Of a DNA stretch of 64,000 nucleotides, positions 9,293 to 18,772 are shown in pieces. Within the stretch, counting starts at the first letter, position 1; each line of letters opens with the position of its first letter. The notes below the pieces were generated by a model, which was not told the origin of the DNA, searched no databases, and was given only the letters and a program-made list of their open reading frames with translations. Origin of the DNA: an uncultured Tenacibaculum sp. Lineage in GTDB: Bacteria > Bacteroidota > Bacteroidia > Flavobacteriales > Flavobacteriaceae. The stretch is from the NCBI RefSeq assembly GCF_947494125.1, contig NZ_CANLTU010000001.1:62001-126000 (forward strand), read 5' to 3'. The translations under genes and the position numbers were made by a program.

Positions 9293-10201
9293 TTGAAGAA
9301 CAATATTTTAAAAGCTCATATTGCACTATTAAGTGCTAATATTATTTATGGCGCTAATTATTTAATTGCTAAAGGTGTGATGCCCAATAAAATTGGTCCT
9401 TCTGCTTTTGTGTTTTTAAGAATTTTAGGTGCGGGTATTCTTTTTTGGGTCATTAAGTCATTCATTAAAGAAAAAATTGAAAAGAAAGATTTTCCTAAAT
9501 TAATTTTATGTGGATTATTAGGGGTTGCTGCAAATCAATTACTATTTTTTCATGGTTTAAATTTAACCTCTCCTATTGATGCTTCTATTATTATTACAGC
9601 GGTACCCATTGTTGCTGTTGTTTTTAGCGCAATATTGTTAAAAGAAAAAATAACACTTTATAAATTACTTGGTATTACTGTAGGTGGTATTGGAGCTATA
9701 TTATTAATTTGGTATGGAAATCAATCTAAAGGAACTAGCTCTTTATTAGGAAACCTTTTCATTTTTATTAATGCTATTTCTTATGGCTTGTATTTAGTTA
9801 TTGTAAAACCCTTAATGAAGAAATATAATTCTATTACTATTATTAGTTGGGTGTTTTTATTTGGTTTTCTTTTTATGTTTCCTTTTGGTATAACTGATAT
9901 TGTTACTGTAGATTTCTCTGCATTTACCACCCAAACATATTTAGCTATTTCTTTTGTTATTATTGGAACTACCTTTTTAGCATACTTGTTTAATATTTAT
10001 GCTTTAAACTATGTTTCTCCTGCTGTAAATGGAAGCTATATTTATCTACAACCTGCTGTTAGTTTTATTATGGTAAGTATTTACGCTTATGTTTTAGGGT
10101 ATACTGAATACGCCCAAGACATTAACCCCGTTAAAATAGCAAGCTGTTTTCTTGTTATTATTGGAGTGTATCTAATTAGTAAGACTCCTAAAAAAATATA
10201 A
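9293..10201 (+). CDS. EamA/DMT-superfamily permease
   Basis: Ten-helix inner-membrane drug/metabolite transporter built from two EamA repeats: residues about 8-140 and 155-300. Both repeats show the typical pattern, including LLSANIIYGANYLIAKG in the first and the ISYGLYLVIVKPLMKKY start of the second. The substrate cannot be told from sequence; metabolite or amino-acid efflux is common in the family. I place the start at the TTG at 9293 (giving MKNNILKAHIALL); an in-frame TTG at 9269 would add eight residues unlike the family. No ATG lies in frame. The gene ends at a hairpin shared with the convergent DUF2911 gene. Confidence 0.88.
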   Translation: MKNNILKAHIALLSANIIYGANYLIAKGVMPNKIGPSAFVFLRILGAGILFWVIKSFIKEKIEKKDFPKLILCGLLGVAANQLLFFHGLNLTSPIDASIIITAVPIVAVVFSAILLKEKITLYKLLGITVGGIGAILLIWYGNQSKGTSSLLGNLFIFINAISYGLYLVIVKPLMKKYNSITIISWVFLFGFLFMFPFGITDIVTVDFSAFTTQTYLAISFVIIGTTFLAYLFNIYALNYVSPAVNGSYIYLQPAVSFIMVSIYAYVLGYTEYAQDINPVKIASCFLVIIGVYLISKTPKKI

Positions 10202-10221
10202 AAAGACAATTTATAATATTA

Positions 10222-10256
10222 AAAATCCCTAATAAGACTATCAGGGATTTTGTTTT
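10222..10256. terminator. Bidirectional terminator between EamA and DUF2911 genes
   Basis: A 9-bp perfect stem AAAATCCCT / AGGGATTTT with a 12-base loop and flanking T-rich (plus) and A-rich (minus) runs lies between two convergent genes. Confidence 0.82.
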
Positions 10257-10274
10257 AAAACGAACTATTAGTTT

Positions 10275-10817
10275 TTATCCTTTTACTGGTACAGATATTA
10301 TTGTATTTCCCCAACCTAAATGCATTTTAGCTTCATTATTTTCTCCATCAAAAACAATAGAGAAAACTTCTATAGGATTAGATGATTTAGCTGTTGGCAC
10401 TTTTACTCTTGCTACATCTTCTTTTTCGTTATAAAAATAAGAACCCCAAACATTTTTTGCTGTACTTAAAATTATTGTCCATTCTTTTTTTCCTGGTATT
10501 GTAAACAATGTATACGTTCCAGCTTTCACTTCTTTTCCTCCAAAATTTACATCTTTATAAAATGTAATTTCTGCAGCCTCATTTGCTCCAGTACGCCAAA
10601 CTTTTCCTTGAGATGCTAATTTATCTAAACTACGTCCTTTTAATTGAGGACGACTATAAATTACCTTTACTAACTTATCTGAAACTCTATAATTATCTGG
10701 ATATGCTGCTGCATCCATTGGGCTTTTATCTAATTTTGAGAAGTTTTGTGCATTAATTGTACTTGAAGAAACTAAAGCAATTACTAAAACTAAAATTGTT
10801 AAGATTGATTTTTTCAT
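10275..10817 (-). CDS. DUF2911 domain secreted protein
   Basis: 180 residues with a Sec signal peptide ending ...STINAQ, so periplasmic or exported. The mature part matches the DUF2911 pattern: SRPQLKGR, VWRTGANEAAEITF, GGKEVKAGTYTLFTIPGK and EWTIIL, followed by VFSIVFDGENN. The family is widespread in Bacteroidota and has no established function. It appears monocistronic, with a TAATTTTG promoter box about 40 bases upstream and a hairpin after the stop. Confidence 0.85.
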   Translation of the reverse strand: MKKSILTILVLVIALVSSSTINAQNFSKLDKSPMDAAAYPDNYRVSDKLVKVIYSRPQLKGRSLDKLASQGKVWRTGANEAAEITFYKDVNFGGKEVKAGTYTLFTIPGKKEWTIILSTAKNVWGSYFYNEKEDVARVKVPTAKSSNPIEVFSIVFDGENNEAKMHLGWGNTIISVPVKG

Positions 10818-10856
10818 GAAATATTTATTTAAGGTGAATTATTAATCGTTTGTCAT

Positions 10857-10864
10857 CAAAATTA
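10857..10864 (-). promoter_or_regulatory. -7 promoter box of the DUF2911 gene
   Basis: TAATTTTG on the minus strand fits TAnnTTTG. It predicts a leader of about 35 bases. No clear -33 TTG at 17-20 bases. Confidence 0.45.
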
Positions 10865-10903
10865 TATAACCTTACGTTAAAATTTATTAAAATTATGTGA
10901 AAT

Positions 10904-12148
10904 TTATTCATTTAAAAGTGTGCTAGGCTTTTTTGATATAAACTCAAAAGCTACAATTACCAATAAGCTTATTCCAAAAAGAGGTAATATTACCCCTAAC
11001 AAGAGTAGTAAAACAAAAATAATTGGTTCTACCTTAAAACTATTAGGTACTTTGGGTATCCCTAAACTTCCTTTTTTCTTTCTTAACACATATGATAATA
11101 TTGCTGCAACACTCATAAAAGTTAACATAATGGCTACTCCAAACATCAACCACCAATTCCAAACTCCAAACTGACCTTGGTGAAATGCCATTACCCACAT
11201 TCTTCCTCTCATTAAAAAACCAACATCTTTCCAATTGTGTTTCTTAACTAATTCTCCTGAATACTGATCAAAATGCAACATTTTTTGAGCTTCTAAATCA
11301 AATGTTTTGTTAGATACACTAAATGTACTTTTAGAATTTTTAGGTAACCCTATACTTACAACCCCTTTTAAGTTTTGCTTCTTTGCAATCTCAGTCATTT
11401 TATCTAAAGATAAAGTCTTACCAGAAACTACTGATACTAATCCTTTTCCATTCCAAGTTTTTGGATAACCTGTATTTGTTAGTTTTTGTAATTGTTTAAA
11501 ATTAGCTCCAAAAACATCTGTCCATGGCAACCCTCCAGCTATTGTAAGAAGTAACAAGCCTGAAATCCAAAACCCTAAAACTGCATGCAAATCTCTAAAT
11601 AAAATTCTTTTTCCTTCTTTTAATCGAATTATAAAAACTCCTTTTACCCCTCGTTTAAACGGCCACCAAACATATAATCCTGTAATTATAAGCACTATCA
11701 TCCAGCAAGCTATTAACTCAATTATCTTTGTTCCTACTTTCCCTCCTAATAATTCTCCATGTAGTTTTCGAACCGTATACATCCAAGTATCTTTAGGTGA
11801 AAATGTACCTGAGACCTCAGCTGTATAAGGATTAACAAATAGCGATTTTTTATGACTAAATCTTCCTGAAATAAATTCTGTAGCTATTTCCTTATTTGAA
11901 GACAAGATCATACTATTTGGTTTTTTCTTCATTTGGTTTTTTGCTACTTCCCATTGTTGTTGATAAGAGATAGTTTTACCACTCGTCGCTTTTACTTTTT
12001 CTAGACTTTCTTTTATTTCATTTTCTACTTTAGGATTAAACAAATAAATAGCTCCTGTTATTGATAATACTAGTACAAATGGCAATGATATAATTCCTGC
12101 TATGAAATGCCATTTCCAAATCCATTGATTCAATTTTCTATCTTTCAT
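10904..12148 (-). CDS. PepSY-associated transmembrane protein (PiuB-like)
   Basis: 414 residues from the ATG at 12148 (MKDRKLNQWIWKWHFIAGI), where homologues start; an in-frame GTG at 12187 would add 13 residues. Inner-membrane protein with a helix at about 15-35, a periplasmic PepSY-like region, paired helices at about 140-165 and 190-215, another PepSY-like segment, and C-terminal helices. Conserved His residues at helix ends (KWHFIAG, LHGELLG, DLHAVLG, FHQGQFG) suggest heme or metal ligation. Members of this family usually accompany TonB receptors for iron or other metals and are thought to act in reduction or release of the metal. It is last in a four-gene minus-strand unit. Confidence 0.85.
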   Translation of the reverse strand: MKDRKLNQWIWKWHFIAGIISLPFVLVLSITGAIYLFNPKVENEIKESLEKVKATSGKTISYQQQWEVAKNQMKKKPNSMILSSNKEIATEFISGRFSHKKSLFVNPYTAEVSGTFSPKDTWMYTVRKLHGELLGGKVGTKIIELIACWMIVLIITGLYVWWPFKRGVKGVFIIRLKEGKRILFRDLHAVLGFWISGLLLLTIAGGLPWTDVFGANFKQLQKLTNTGYPKTWNGKGLVSVVSGKTLSLDKMTEIAKKQNLKGVVSIGLPKNSKSTFSVSNKTFDLEAQKMLHFDQYSGELVKKHNWKDVGFLMRGRMWVMAFHQGQFGVWNWWLMFGVAIMLTFMSVAAILSYVLRKKKGSLGIPKVPNSFKVEPIIFVLLLLLGVILPLFGISLLVIVAFEFISKKPSTLLNE

Positions 12149-12216
12149 TTTGAATATTTTTTTAACCTCATTGTTTTTTAAAACCACGAGGTTAATTTTT
12201 GATTATCTCTCTGCGA

Positions 12217-14565
12217 TTAAAAATTATACTTTACACCAAAATGAAATGCTCTTGGATTACCAATACTATACGTGTTTTGTTTACTCCATCTACTGTAAGA
12301 AGCTCTTACAGCATATAGTTCATTGAAAATATTTAAAGCTTGCCCCCATATTTCAAATTGTTTATAAGTATAATTTGCTCTAAAATTGAAAATGCTATGT
12401 CCTTGATATGTAGAAGTACCTAATACATCATTAGCAAGATTATCTTTACCTATAACTGCTTGTCCTTCAAAACTTGTATTATACTTTCCTATTTGTTCAT
12501 GCTCTAATGTTAAAAGCAAGTCTGATATTGGTTTATAATTTAAAGAAGTTGTACTTATGTATTTAGGAGCCGTTTGCATATTTGTGTTAGAATAATCTAT
12601 ATTATTCTCAAAAAACGAAAGGTATTTATGTGTTGCGTAGCTTCCGCTATAATTAACGTAGACATTATTTAGCACATTATATTTCATTCCTAACTCTATA
12701 CCCTTTGAACGAGTTTTCCCTGCATTTTTCTGAATAAAATCCCCTGAGTTATCTCTAATTGAAACTAATCTATTGATACCATCTAATTGATAAATTGCTA
12801 GATCTAATTTTAATTTTGAAGGTATTGTAAAGTATGCGCCTATTTCATAATTATGAAACTCTGCTGGTTTTAACGTAAATGCATTTCCTGTTTTATTCTT
12901 TCCGTTTCTAAATAAAGTTCCCACTTGTGGTGGAGTAAATCCTTTTGAATAGTTAGAATAAATCCCTGCTCTTTTTGTTAAGTTTAGATTTACGCCTAAC
13001 TTAGGTGAAAAATTTGTATAAGTTATTTTTGTGTCTTGAACACCTGAATTTGCTTCATCTAAATTATCATAATCGTACGTAAAACCATCATAACGTAGTG
13101 CCCCTGTTAATTTAACTTTGTCTAATGGTGAAATTTCAAATTGCGCATATCCAGCATAATTGAATATATCTGCTTGGTATTTTAAAATGTAATCTCCTTT
13201 TTTAACTGAATAATTTGTGTTTTGAGCAGTTACCACATCTACAATGACATCTATATTTTCTGCTTCGTAATTTTGAGGAGAAAAATCAGTAATTGCGCCA
13301 ATTATTAAACTTGAATTTGCAAAATTAAAATCTGTTTTATGTTGTACTAAACCTACATAACTTTTAAATTTATTAGAATTAATTTCTCCTTTACCAGTTC
13401 CATCTAATACGCCACTTACTCTATTTTGTTTAATTCTATATGATGGTATTTGATTCATTTTATTATTCCTATAAATAAAATTGAACGATGTTTTATTAGA
13501 ATCATTCCAATGTTTATCTAGTGTTGTACGAAACCTAAATGCTTTAGCTTCTCTTTCTGTAAATGTCTGATTACTTTCATAATTACCATCAGTATAGTTC
13601 TTTTCTGAAATAGACCCAGACATATCTGATCTATAATCGATATATGTAAAACTGTTTGTCCATTTCAAACTTTCAGAAAAATCATTTACATTTTTAAATG
13701 AAACTGCTGTCTTCTCATAATCGGAATGTCCAACTACACCATTATCTCTTCTTATATGATGACCTCCTACGTAAAAGCCATATTTTTCTTTTATAGTCGT
13801 AGAAGCTTCTAATTCATATTTTGTTAAGCCCAAATCATTTATTTGCATTCCTATTGAACCTCCAAAATCTTTTCTTGGGTTTTTAGTTATAAAATTAAAA
13901 CTCCCACCAATAGCTTCACTACCATAAATACTTGATGCTGGTCCTTTTAATACTTCAACTCTCCCAAACGTTGTATTGTTCATTTCTAACAACGCATTAT
14001 GATTAAATACCGCTACTGGACGTATTGGTAAACCATCTTCAACATATAAAAACAATGATTTTGTTGATATTGGAGAACGCGTAGCCATAAAGTGTTGTTC
14101 ATTACTAGACGCTTTTGAAGTACTCATAAAGACTCCTGGTACTTGATTTACCAGTTGCTCAATCCCAAAAGCCTTAGTCTCTTTTATCTGATTTTCTGTT
14201 AATAACCCTATAGATGCAGAAACTTCTTGTCTTTTTTGGGTTTCTCTACTTGCTGAAACTATTACTTCCTCTAAGCTTTCAATAGCTTGATTTAAAACAA
14301 TAATGTTATTATTACTTAATACTATTTTTTTTGTTTCGTAACCTATACTTGATATTTGAACGCTCCCTTCTTTTAACTTTATAGAAAAGTTTCCTTCAAA
14401 ATCTGTTATGGTTCCTTTATTTTTATTTATTAGTGATACAATTGTAGCTCCTACAATTGGATTATTTTGATTGTTTACTACTTTACCTTTGAATATAGTC
14501 TGTGAAAAACCGTTAAATATTGGCAATAACAATCCTAGGCATATAAATAATGCTTGTTTTTTCAT
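12217..14565 (-). CDS. TonB-dependent outer-membrane receptor (metal or metallophore)
   Basis: 782 residues: signal peptide (ends GFSQ), a carboxypeptidase-regulatory-like domain (about 22-105, GKVVNNQNNPIVGATIVSL), a plug domain (about 115-225, with VEVLKGPASSIYGSEAIGG), then a 22-strand barrel ending in Phe (FHFGVKYNF). The barrel has the segment KGFTPPQVGTLFRNG. The ligand is not visible from sequence; the operon partners (CxxxC protein, Met-rich outer-membrane protein, PepSY protein) point to a transition metal, with copper and iron as the main candidates. Energised by TonB; two tonB genes lie at 38766 and 39620. Confidence 0.9.
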   Translation of the reverse strand: MKKQALFICLGLLLPIFNGFSQTIFKGKVVNNQNNPIVGATIVSLINKNKGTITDFEGNFSIKLKEGSVQISSIGYETKKIVLSNNNIIVLNQAIESLEEVIVSASRETQKRQEVSASIGLLTENQIKETKAFGIEQLVNQVPGVFMSTSKASSNEQHFMATRSPISTKSLFLYVEDGLPIRPVAVFNHNALLEMNNTTFGRVEVLKGPASSIYGSEAIGGSFNFITKNPRKDFGGSIGMQINDLGLTKYELEASTTIKEKYGFYVGGHHIRRDNGVVGHSDYEKTAVSFKNVNDFSESLKWTNSFTYIDYRSDMSGSISEKNYTDGNYESNQTFTEREAKAFRFRTTLDKHWNDSNKTSFNFIYRNNKMNQIPSYRIKQNRVSGVLDGTGKGEINSNKFKSYVGLVQHKTDFNFANSSLIIGAITDFSPQNYEAENIDVIVDVVTAQNTNYSVKKGDYILKYQADIFNYAGYAQFEISPLDKVKLTGALRYDGFTYDYDNLDEANSGVQDTKITYTNFSPKLGVNLNLTKRAGIYSNYSKGFTPPQVGTLFRNGKNKTGNAFTLKPAEFHNYEIGAYFTIPSKLKLDLAIYQLDGINRLVSIRDNSGDFIQKNAGKTRSKGIELGMKYNVLNNVYVNYSGSYATHKYLSFFENNIDYSNTNMQTAPKYISTTSLNYKPISDLLLTLEHEQIGKYNTSFEGQAVIGKDNLANDVLGTSTYQGHSIFNFRANYTYKQFEIWGQALNIFNELYAVRASYSRWSKQNTYSIGNPRAFHFGVKYNF

Positions 14566-14597
14566 AATGAAAATAACTTAATATGTTTAATTAAACT

Positions 14598-15644
14598 CTA
14601 TAAAGAATATTGTAATCCCGCAGTAATTGTTTCCTTATTTTTTAACTGAATTCCATTTAGGTTTTGATATAATGGTGTACTAAACTCAAATCCAAATCGA
14701 AGATTTTTTAATGAACCTTTAAAAGCATATATATTAAAACCTAGCCCTCCATTAACGTACTTCCCTCCTGAATTCATAGTATCAGCTGTAGTAACCATCA
14801 TAGGGTTTAAATTAGAATTACCTCCATTAATTGAACTCACTATTAACCCTTCTAAACGAGCTGAAAAGCTTAACCACTTATGAGTCTTAACGGCAAACCA
14901 AGAATTTAAGCTGTAACGATTTCCTAAAGAATACTCATATTCATTTTTACCAAAACGATAGGTTGCTTTTAATTGACTTCCCCAAGAAACAGTTTCTGCT
15001 TGCCCTAAGTATGTTAAACCTAAATCAGCATCGTACGTTCCACTTCCAATTTGCATTGGGTATGGCAATTGATTTTTATTTGGATTAGACATTGGTGTTA
15101 CACCCTTTGCATTTAGTTCTCCTGTTGGAATAGAAATACCAACATTAGCATGTAGTGAACCTCTATTTTCATTAATAAACTTATATAACATTCCTAATTT
15201 TACATCTCCTAAACCTGATGAAGAAGTAGAAAAAGGCATTAGCATTCCTGTCATCATATTACGCATTTGCAAATCCATATCGTTTTCAATATAATTTACC
15301 ATTGCCATTAATGTAATTTTATCTGATGGTGCATACATAGCTCCAAGCATATGCATTTTCATAGGCATTGAAAGTGGCGTAACCATATAGCCTGCATTAT
15401 GAGTTTGAGAATTTGTAATTGCTTCACTTCCTTTTTGCAGTCCTTCCATATTCATATACATAAACCGATAAGAAAACATTACTTCTCCTTTATGATGGTA
15501 ATGATCTCCCATTACACTTATTGGTGCATGCCCGTCTGGTCTATTAGACTTCCATTCGTTATTGTTATGTGTATTCTCTTGTGCGTTTATTATTTGTGAT
15601 AAGGATATAAGTATCCCTATAAAGATGATTTTTGATAATTTCAT
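14598..15644 (-). CDS. Met/His-rich outer-membrane beta-barrel protein
   Basis: 348 residues with a signal peptide (ends INAQ) and alternating amphipathic strands ending in Leu (AGLQYSL), as in transporter-type barrels of the MetA-degradation/OmpW-like group. The first 130 mature residues are unusually rich in Met and His: HAPISVMGDHYHHKGEVMF, MPMKMHMLG, DLQMRNMMTGMLMPF. This pattern is typical of copper-handling proteins in the periplasm (known); here it is an inference. The gene lies 32 bp before the TonB receptor in the same operon. Confidence 0.75.
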   Translation of the reverse strand: MKLSKIIFIGILISLSQIINAQENTHNNNEWKSNRPDGHAPISVMGDHYHHKGEVMFSYRFMYMNMEGLQKGSEAITNSQTHNAGYMVTPLSMPMKMHMLGAMYAPSDKITLMAMVNYIENDMDLQMRNMMTGMLMPFSTSSSGLGDVKLGMLYKFINENRGSLHANVGISIPTGELNAKGVTPMSNPNKNQLPYPMQIGSGTYDADLGLTYLGQAETVSWGSQLKATYRFGKNEYEYSLGNRYSLNSWFAVKTHKWLSFSARLEGLIVSSINGGNSNLNPMMVTTADTMNSGGKYVNGGLGFNIYAFKGSLKNLRFGFEFSTPLYQNLNGIQLKNKETITAGLQYSL

Positions 15645-15732
15645 CAGTTGTATTTTTAAATTTTACAATATTATTTTAGTCCATTTACTTTTAAAGTAAA
15701 CAGTTTTTTATTTAAAAGCCTGTATGTAAAAT

Positions 15733-16101
15733 CTATGTAGTAGGAGGGTGAAAGATTGTGTTTGAAAATAAATAAGTATACCTATTACTATAAGAATATA
15801 ACTTTTTCATATTCTTAAAAAGAGGTTTTTCTTTTTTTACAGAAAGTAATTCAACAAAACCTATTGGGTATTCTTCTATATTTATTCGTAGCGATTTAAA
15901 ATCATCATCTTGCTGCTTCTCTAGCTTTTTCATTAATTGACATTTACCATTACATCCTAGATCTGGTTTATCTTTATTAATACATAATACCTTTGATATA
16001 TAATCATAATTTATTGCATACTCTACAAACGGAGTTATCGGACGTAACATCGCAATTGTGTACAATAAAACAAATATATATATGCCTAGTTTATGTAGCA
16101 A
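15733..16101 (-). CDS. Small membrane protein with CNGKC motif, first gene of metal operon
   Basis: 122 residues. One N-terminal hydrophobic helix (about 4-25), then an extracytoplasmic part with VLCINKDKPDLGCNGKCQLMKKL. Similar short proteins with LCxNxxxPxxxCxGKCxL precede copper- or iron-type TonB receptor operons in Bacteroidota; I know no assigned function. Three Cys in this motif could bind a metal ion. The start is a TTG at 16101; no in-frame ATG exists upstream, and a TATCTTTG promoter box at 16125 sets a leader of about 16 bases. The protein is divergent from a 7-Cys peptide gene. Confidence 0.7.
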   Translation of the reverse strand: MLHKLGIYIFVLLYTIAMLRPITPFVEYAINYDYISKVLCINKDKPDLGCNGKCQLMKKLEKQQDDDFKSLRINIEEYPIGFVELLSVKKEKPLFKNMKKLYSYSNRYTYLFSNTIFHPPTT

Positions 16102-16124
16102 AATGAGTTTAAATTCTGAAAGAG

Positions 16125-16155
16125 CAAAGATACTTTAAGTTGTTTTTTTTCTCAA
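16125..16155 (-). promoter_or_regulatory. Promoter of the metal operon (-33 TTG, -7 TATCTTTG)
   Basis: On the minus strand TTG (16155-16153) is followed after 20 bases by TATCTTTG (16132-16125), the flavobacterial consensus. It faces the divergent promoter at 16202. Confidence 0.6.
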
Positions 16156-16201
16156 TAAAAAAGGGTATTATTATTATTTTAATTTATTCTAAATAAATTA
16201 G

Positions 16202-16209
16202 TATATTTG
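16202..16209 (+). promoter_or_regulatory. -7 promoter box of the 7-Cys peptide gene
   Basis: TATATTTG, an exact TAnnTTTG match, lies 17 bases before the ATG at 16227. It supports real expression of the small gene. Confidence 0.6.
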
Positions 16210-16226
16210 CCCCATATTTTAGAAAA

Positions 16227-16415
16227 ATGATTGTCTTTTATACTGAAAATAAAAAGGTTACACCAATTGTCCCTATTCAACAAGAAACTATCTGTTCTTC
16301 AGTTTGTTCGTCAAATTGTATAAAACCTAAAAATAAATGTTGCAATAAGTACCAAAAAAAAGGCATCAACTGTAAGCGATGCCCTTTAACTTTTGATGTG
16401 AAAATCGCTTCTTAA
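16227..16415 (+). CDS. Cys-rich 62-residue peptide, unknown function
   Basis: Short protein with a hydrophobic/charged N-terminus (MIVFYTENKKVTPIVPI) and then seven Cys in about 35 residues: CSSVCSSNC, KCCNKY and NCKRC. There is no signal peptide, so it is probably cytosolic. The Cys spacing resembles small metal-binding or metallothionein-like peptides but fits no family I recognise. Evidence that it is real: an exact -7 box upstream, ATG start, coding to a stop that abuts the tyrS stop without any gap. Its divergent neighbour is the CxxxC gene of the metal-uptake operon, which suggests a role in metal handling (inference). Confidence 0.65.
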   Translation: MIVFYTENKKVTPIVPIQQETICSSVCSSNCIKPKNKCCNKYQKKGINCKRCPLTFDVKIAS

Positions 16416-17708
16416 TTAAGCTACTTTTAATAAAAAATAACTCTTTTTTCCACGTTGTAATAACACATATTTATTTGCAATTAAATCTTTTGCTGTAATT
16501 ACAAAATCTTCTTTTACTTTTTCTTTATTTACAGAAACCGCATTTTCTTTTAACGCTCTACGTGCATCTCCATTAGATTTCAAAAAGCTAGTTTTCCCTG
16601 CCAATGCGTCAATCATTGACAACCCTTCAGAAATGTCAGATTGAGAAACTTCTGCTTGAGGTACACCATCAAACACATCTAAAAATGTTTGCTCATCTAA
16701 CGACTTTAAATCTTCTGCTGTAGATTTTCCAAATAATATATTTGAAGCTGCTATTGCCTTATCATATTCTTCACGTCCATGAACTAATACTGTTACCTCT
16801 TCTCCTAAACGCTTTTGTAAAACACGTGCATGTGGTGCTTCTTTATGCTCTTCAACCAAAGCATCTATTGTTTCTTTATCTAAGAACGTGAATATTTTAA
16901 TATACTTTTCAGCATCTTCGTCTGACGTGTTTAACCAATATTGGTAAAACTTATATGCCGATGTTCTTTTAGCATCTAACCAAACATTTCCTCCTTCTGA
17001 TTTTCCAAATTTAGAACCATCTGATTTTGTAATTAATGGGCAAGTAATTGCGTATCCTTTTCCACCACCTATTCTTCTAATTAATTCTGTCCCTGTAGTA
17101 ATATTCCCCCATTGATCAGAACCTCCCATTTGTAAGGTTGCTGAGTTTTCTCTAAATAGATGTAAGAAATCATACCCCTGAACCATTTGATATGTAAACT
17201 CTGTAAAAGACATTCCTTCTTTTGATTCTGAACCAATACGGTTTTTCACAGAATCTTTTGCCATCATATAATTTACTGTAATATGTTTACCAACATCACG
17301 AATAAATTCTAAGAATGAAATTTCTTTCATCCAATCATAATTATTTACTAAAACAGCTGCGTTTTTAGCATCAGATTCGAAGTCTAAAAAATGCCCTAAT
17401 TGAGCTTTTACACACTCTTGATTATGACGTAATGTTTTTTCATCTAATAAATTACGTTCTGATGATTTTCCTGAAGGATCACCAATCATACCTGTTGCAC
17501 CTCCAACTAACGCAATTGGTCTATGTCCACATCTTTGATAGTGTGCTAATAACATAATAGGAACTAAATTACCAATATGAAGTGAATCTGCAGTTGGGTC
17601 AAAACCAACATATGCACTACGCATTTCCTCTAGTAAATGTTCTTCTGTTCCAGGCATGCTATCATGTAACATTCCTCTCCATTGTAACTCTTCAATAAAA
17701 TTTTTCAT
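16416..17708 (-). CDS. tyrS: Tyrosyl-tRNA synthetase
   Basis: Charges tRNA-Tyr with tyrosine. 430 residues from the ATG at 17708 ([12 protein letters not shown]); an in-frame ATG two codons upstream is possible, and the longer frame to 17747 is excluded because a TATCTTTG promoter box lies at 17730. Class I motifs: [15 protein letters not shown] (about 33-47), [24 protein letters not shown] for tyrosine recognition, and KFGKSE as the KMSKS loop. The C-terminal S4-like RNA-binding domain ends [15 protein letters not shown]. The stop abuts that of the 7-Cys peptide gene. Confidence 0.96.
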   Translation of the reverse strand: MKNFIEELQWRGMLHDSMPGTEEHLLEEMRSAYVGFDPTADSLHIGNLVPIMLLAHYQRCGHRPIALVGGATGMIGDPSGKSSERNLLDEKTLRHNQECVKAQLGHFLDFESDAKNAAVLVNNYDWMKEISFLEFIRDVGKHITVNYMMAKDSVKNRIGSESKEGMSFTEFTYQMVQGYDFLHLFRENSATLQMGGSDQWGNITTGTELIRRIGGGKGYAITCPLITKSDGSKFGKSEGGNVWLDAKRTSAYKFYQYWLNTSDEDAEKYIKIFTFLDKETIDALVEEHKEAPHARVLQKRLGEEVTVLVHGREEYDKAIAASNILFGKSTAEDLKSLDEQTFLDVFDGVPQAEVSQSDISEGLSMIDALAGKTSFLKSNGDARRALKENAVSVNKEKVKEDFVITAKDLIANKYVLLQRGKKSYFLLKVA

Positions 17709-17729
17709 CGTCATAAATTTATCAGTCAG

Positions 17730-17737
17730 CAAAGATA
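17730..17737 (-). promoter_or_regulatory. -7 promoter box of tyrS
   Basis: TATCTTTG on the minus strand, about 22 bases before the ATG at 17708. The -33 element is weak. Confidence 0.55.
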
Positions 17738-17770
17738 ACTTTATCAACCAAAAAAAGCTAAATTCGCTTT

Positions 17771-18772
17771 ATGATTTTAGTTACTGGTGGAACTGGCCTT
17801 GTTGGCTCACATTTATTATGGTATTTAGCTCAAAAAGACAGTGCTATTAAAGCTATTTATAGAACCGATGAAAAACGAGAATATGTAAAAAAAATATTCT
17901 CATACTACACCGAAGATGTTGATGCTATTTTTTCTAGAATTGAATGGGTACTTTCTGATATTACTGATGTTTTTTCTCTTGAATCCGTTTTTAAAAACGT
18001 TACAGAAGTATATCATTGCGCCGCATTAGTCTCTTTTAATCCAAAAGATTACAGGAAAATGCGCCAAGTAAATATAGATGGAACAGCTAATATTGTTAAT
18101 TTTTCCATAGAGAATAATATTAAAAAATTCTGTTTTGTAAGCTCAATTGCTGCTGTTGGCGACTCGATAAATAACAAATCTATTACCGAAGAAAATGAAT
18201 GGTCTGATAATAGTGATAACAACGATTATTCTATTACTAAATATGGAGCTGAAATGGAAGTTTGGAGAGGTAGCCAAGAAGGATTAAACGTTGTAATTGT
18301 AAACCCAGGTGTTATTTTAGGTAGTGGGTTTTGGAATGAAGGTTCAAGTAAATTATTTACACAAGTTAACAATGGCTTCAAATTTTATACTGAAGGTGTT
18401 ACTGGTTTTGTACACGTACAAGATGTTGTAAAAGCTATGGTTTCTTTAATGAAATCAACTATTAAAAATGAGCGCTTTATTCTCGTTTCTGAAAATAAAT
18501 CTTTTAAAGACATACTATTTACTATTGCTGATAACTTGAATAAAAAAAGACCTTCGATCAAGGCTAGTAAATTGTTAACATCTATTATCTGGAGAATAGA
18601 TTGGTTTTTAACAAAGCTTACAGGTAAAAAGCCATTATTAACTAAAAACTCTGCTAAATCTTCCCATAATAAATCTTATTATTCATCTGAAAAAATAGAA
18701 AGAGATTTAAATTTTAAATTTACTCCGATTAATAAAGTTATTATGGATGTTTCTAAAAATCTTACTCTTTAA
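17771..18772 (+). CDS. NAD-dependent epimerase/dehydratase (extended SDR)
   Basis: 333 residues, cytoplasmic. Rossmann motif GGTGLVGSHL at residues 6-15, the CAALVSF segment, a conserved Ser in VSSIAAVGD, and the catalytic pair in YSITKYGAE (YxxxK). The family covers nucleotide-sugar epimerases, dihydroflavonol-reductase-like enzymes and 3-beta-hydroxysteroid-type dehydrogenases; substrate is not readable here. The gene starts 62 bp from tyrS, divergently, and its last 11 bp overlap the end of the convergent DUF4296 gene. Confidence 0.88.
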   Translation: MILVTGGTGLVGSHLLWYLAQKDSAIKAIYRTDEKREYVKKIFSYYTEDVDAIFSRIEWVLSDITDVFSLESVFKNVTEVYHCAALVSFNPKDYRKMRQVNIDGTANIVNFSIENNIKKFCFVSSIAAVGDSINNKSITEENEWSDNSDNNDYSITKYGAEMEVWRGSQEGLNVVIVNPGVILGSGFWNEGSSKLFTQVNNGFKFYTEGVTGFVHVQDVVKAMVSLMKSTIKNERFILVSENKSFKDILFTIADNLNKKRPSIKASKLLTSIIWRIDWFLTKLTGKKPLLTKNSAKSSHNKSYYSSEKIERDLNFKFTPINKVIMDVSKNLTL

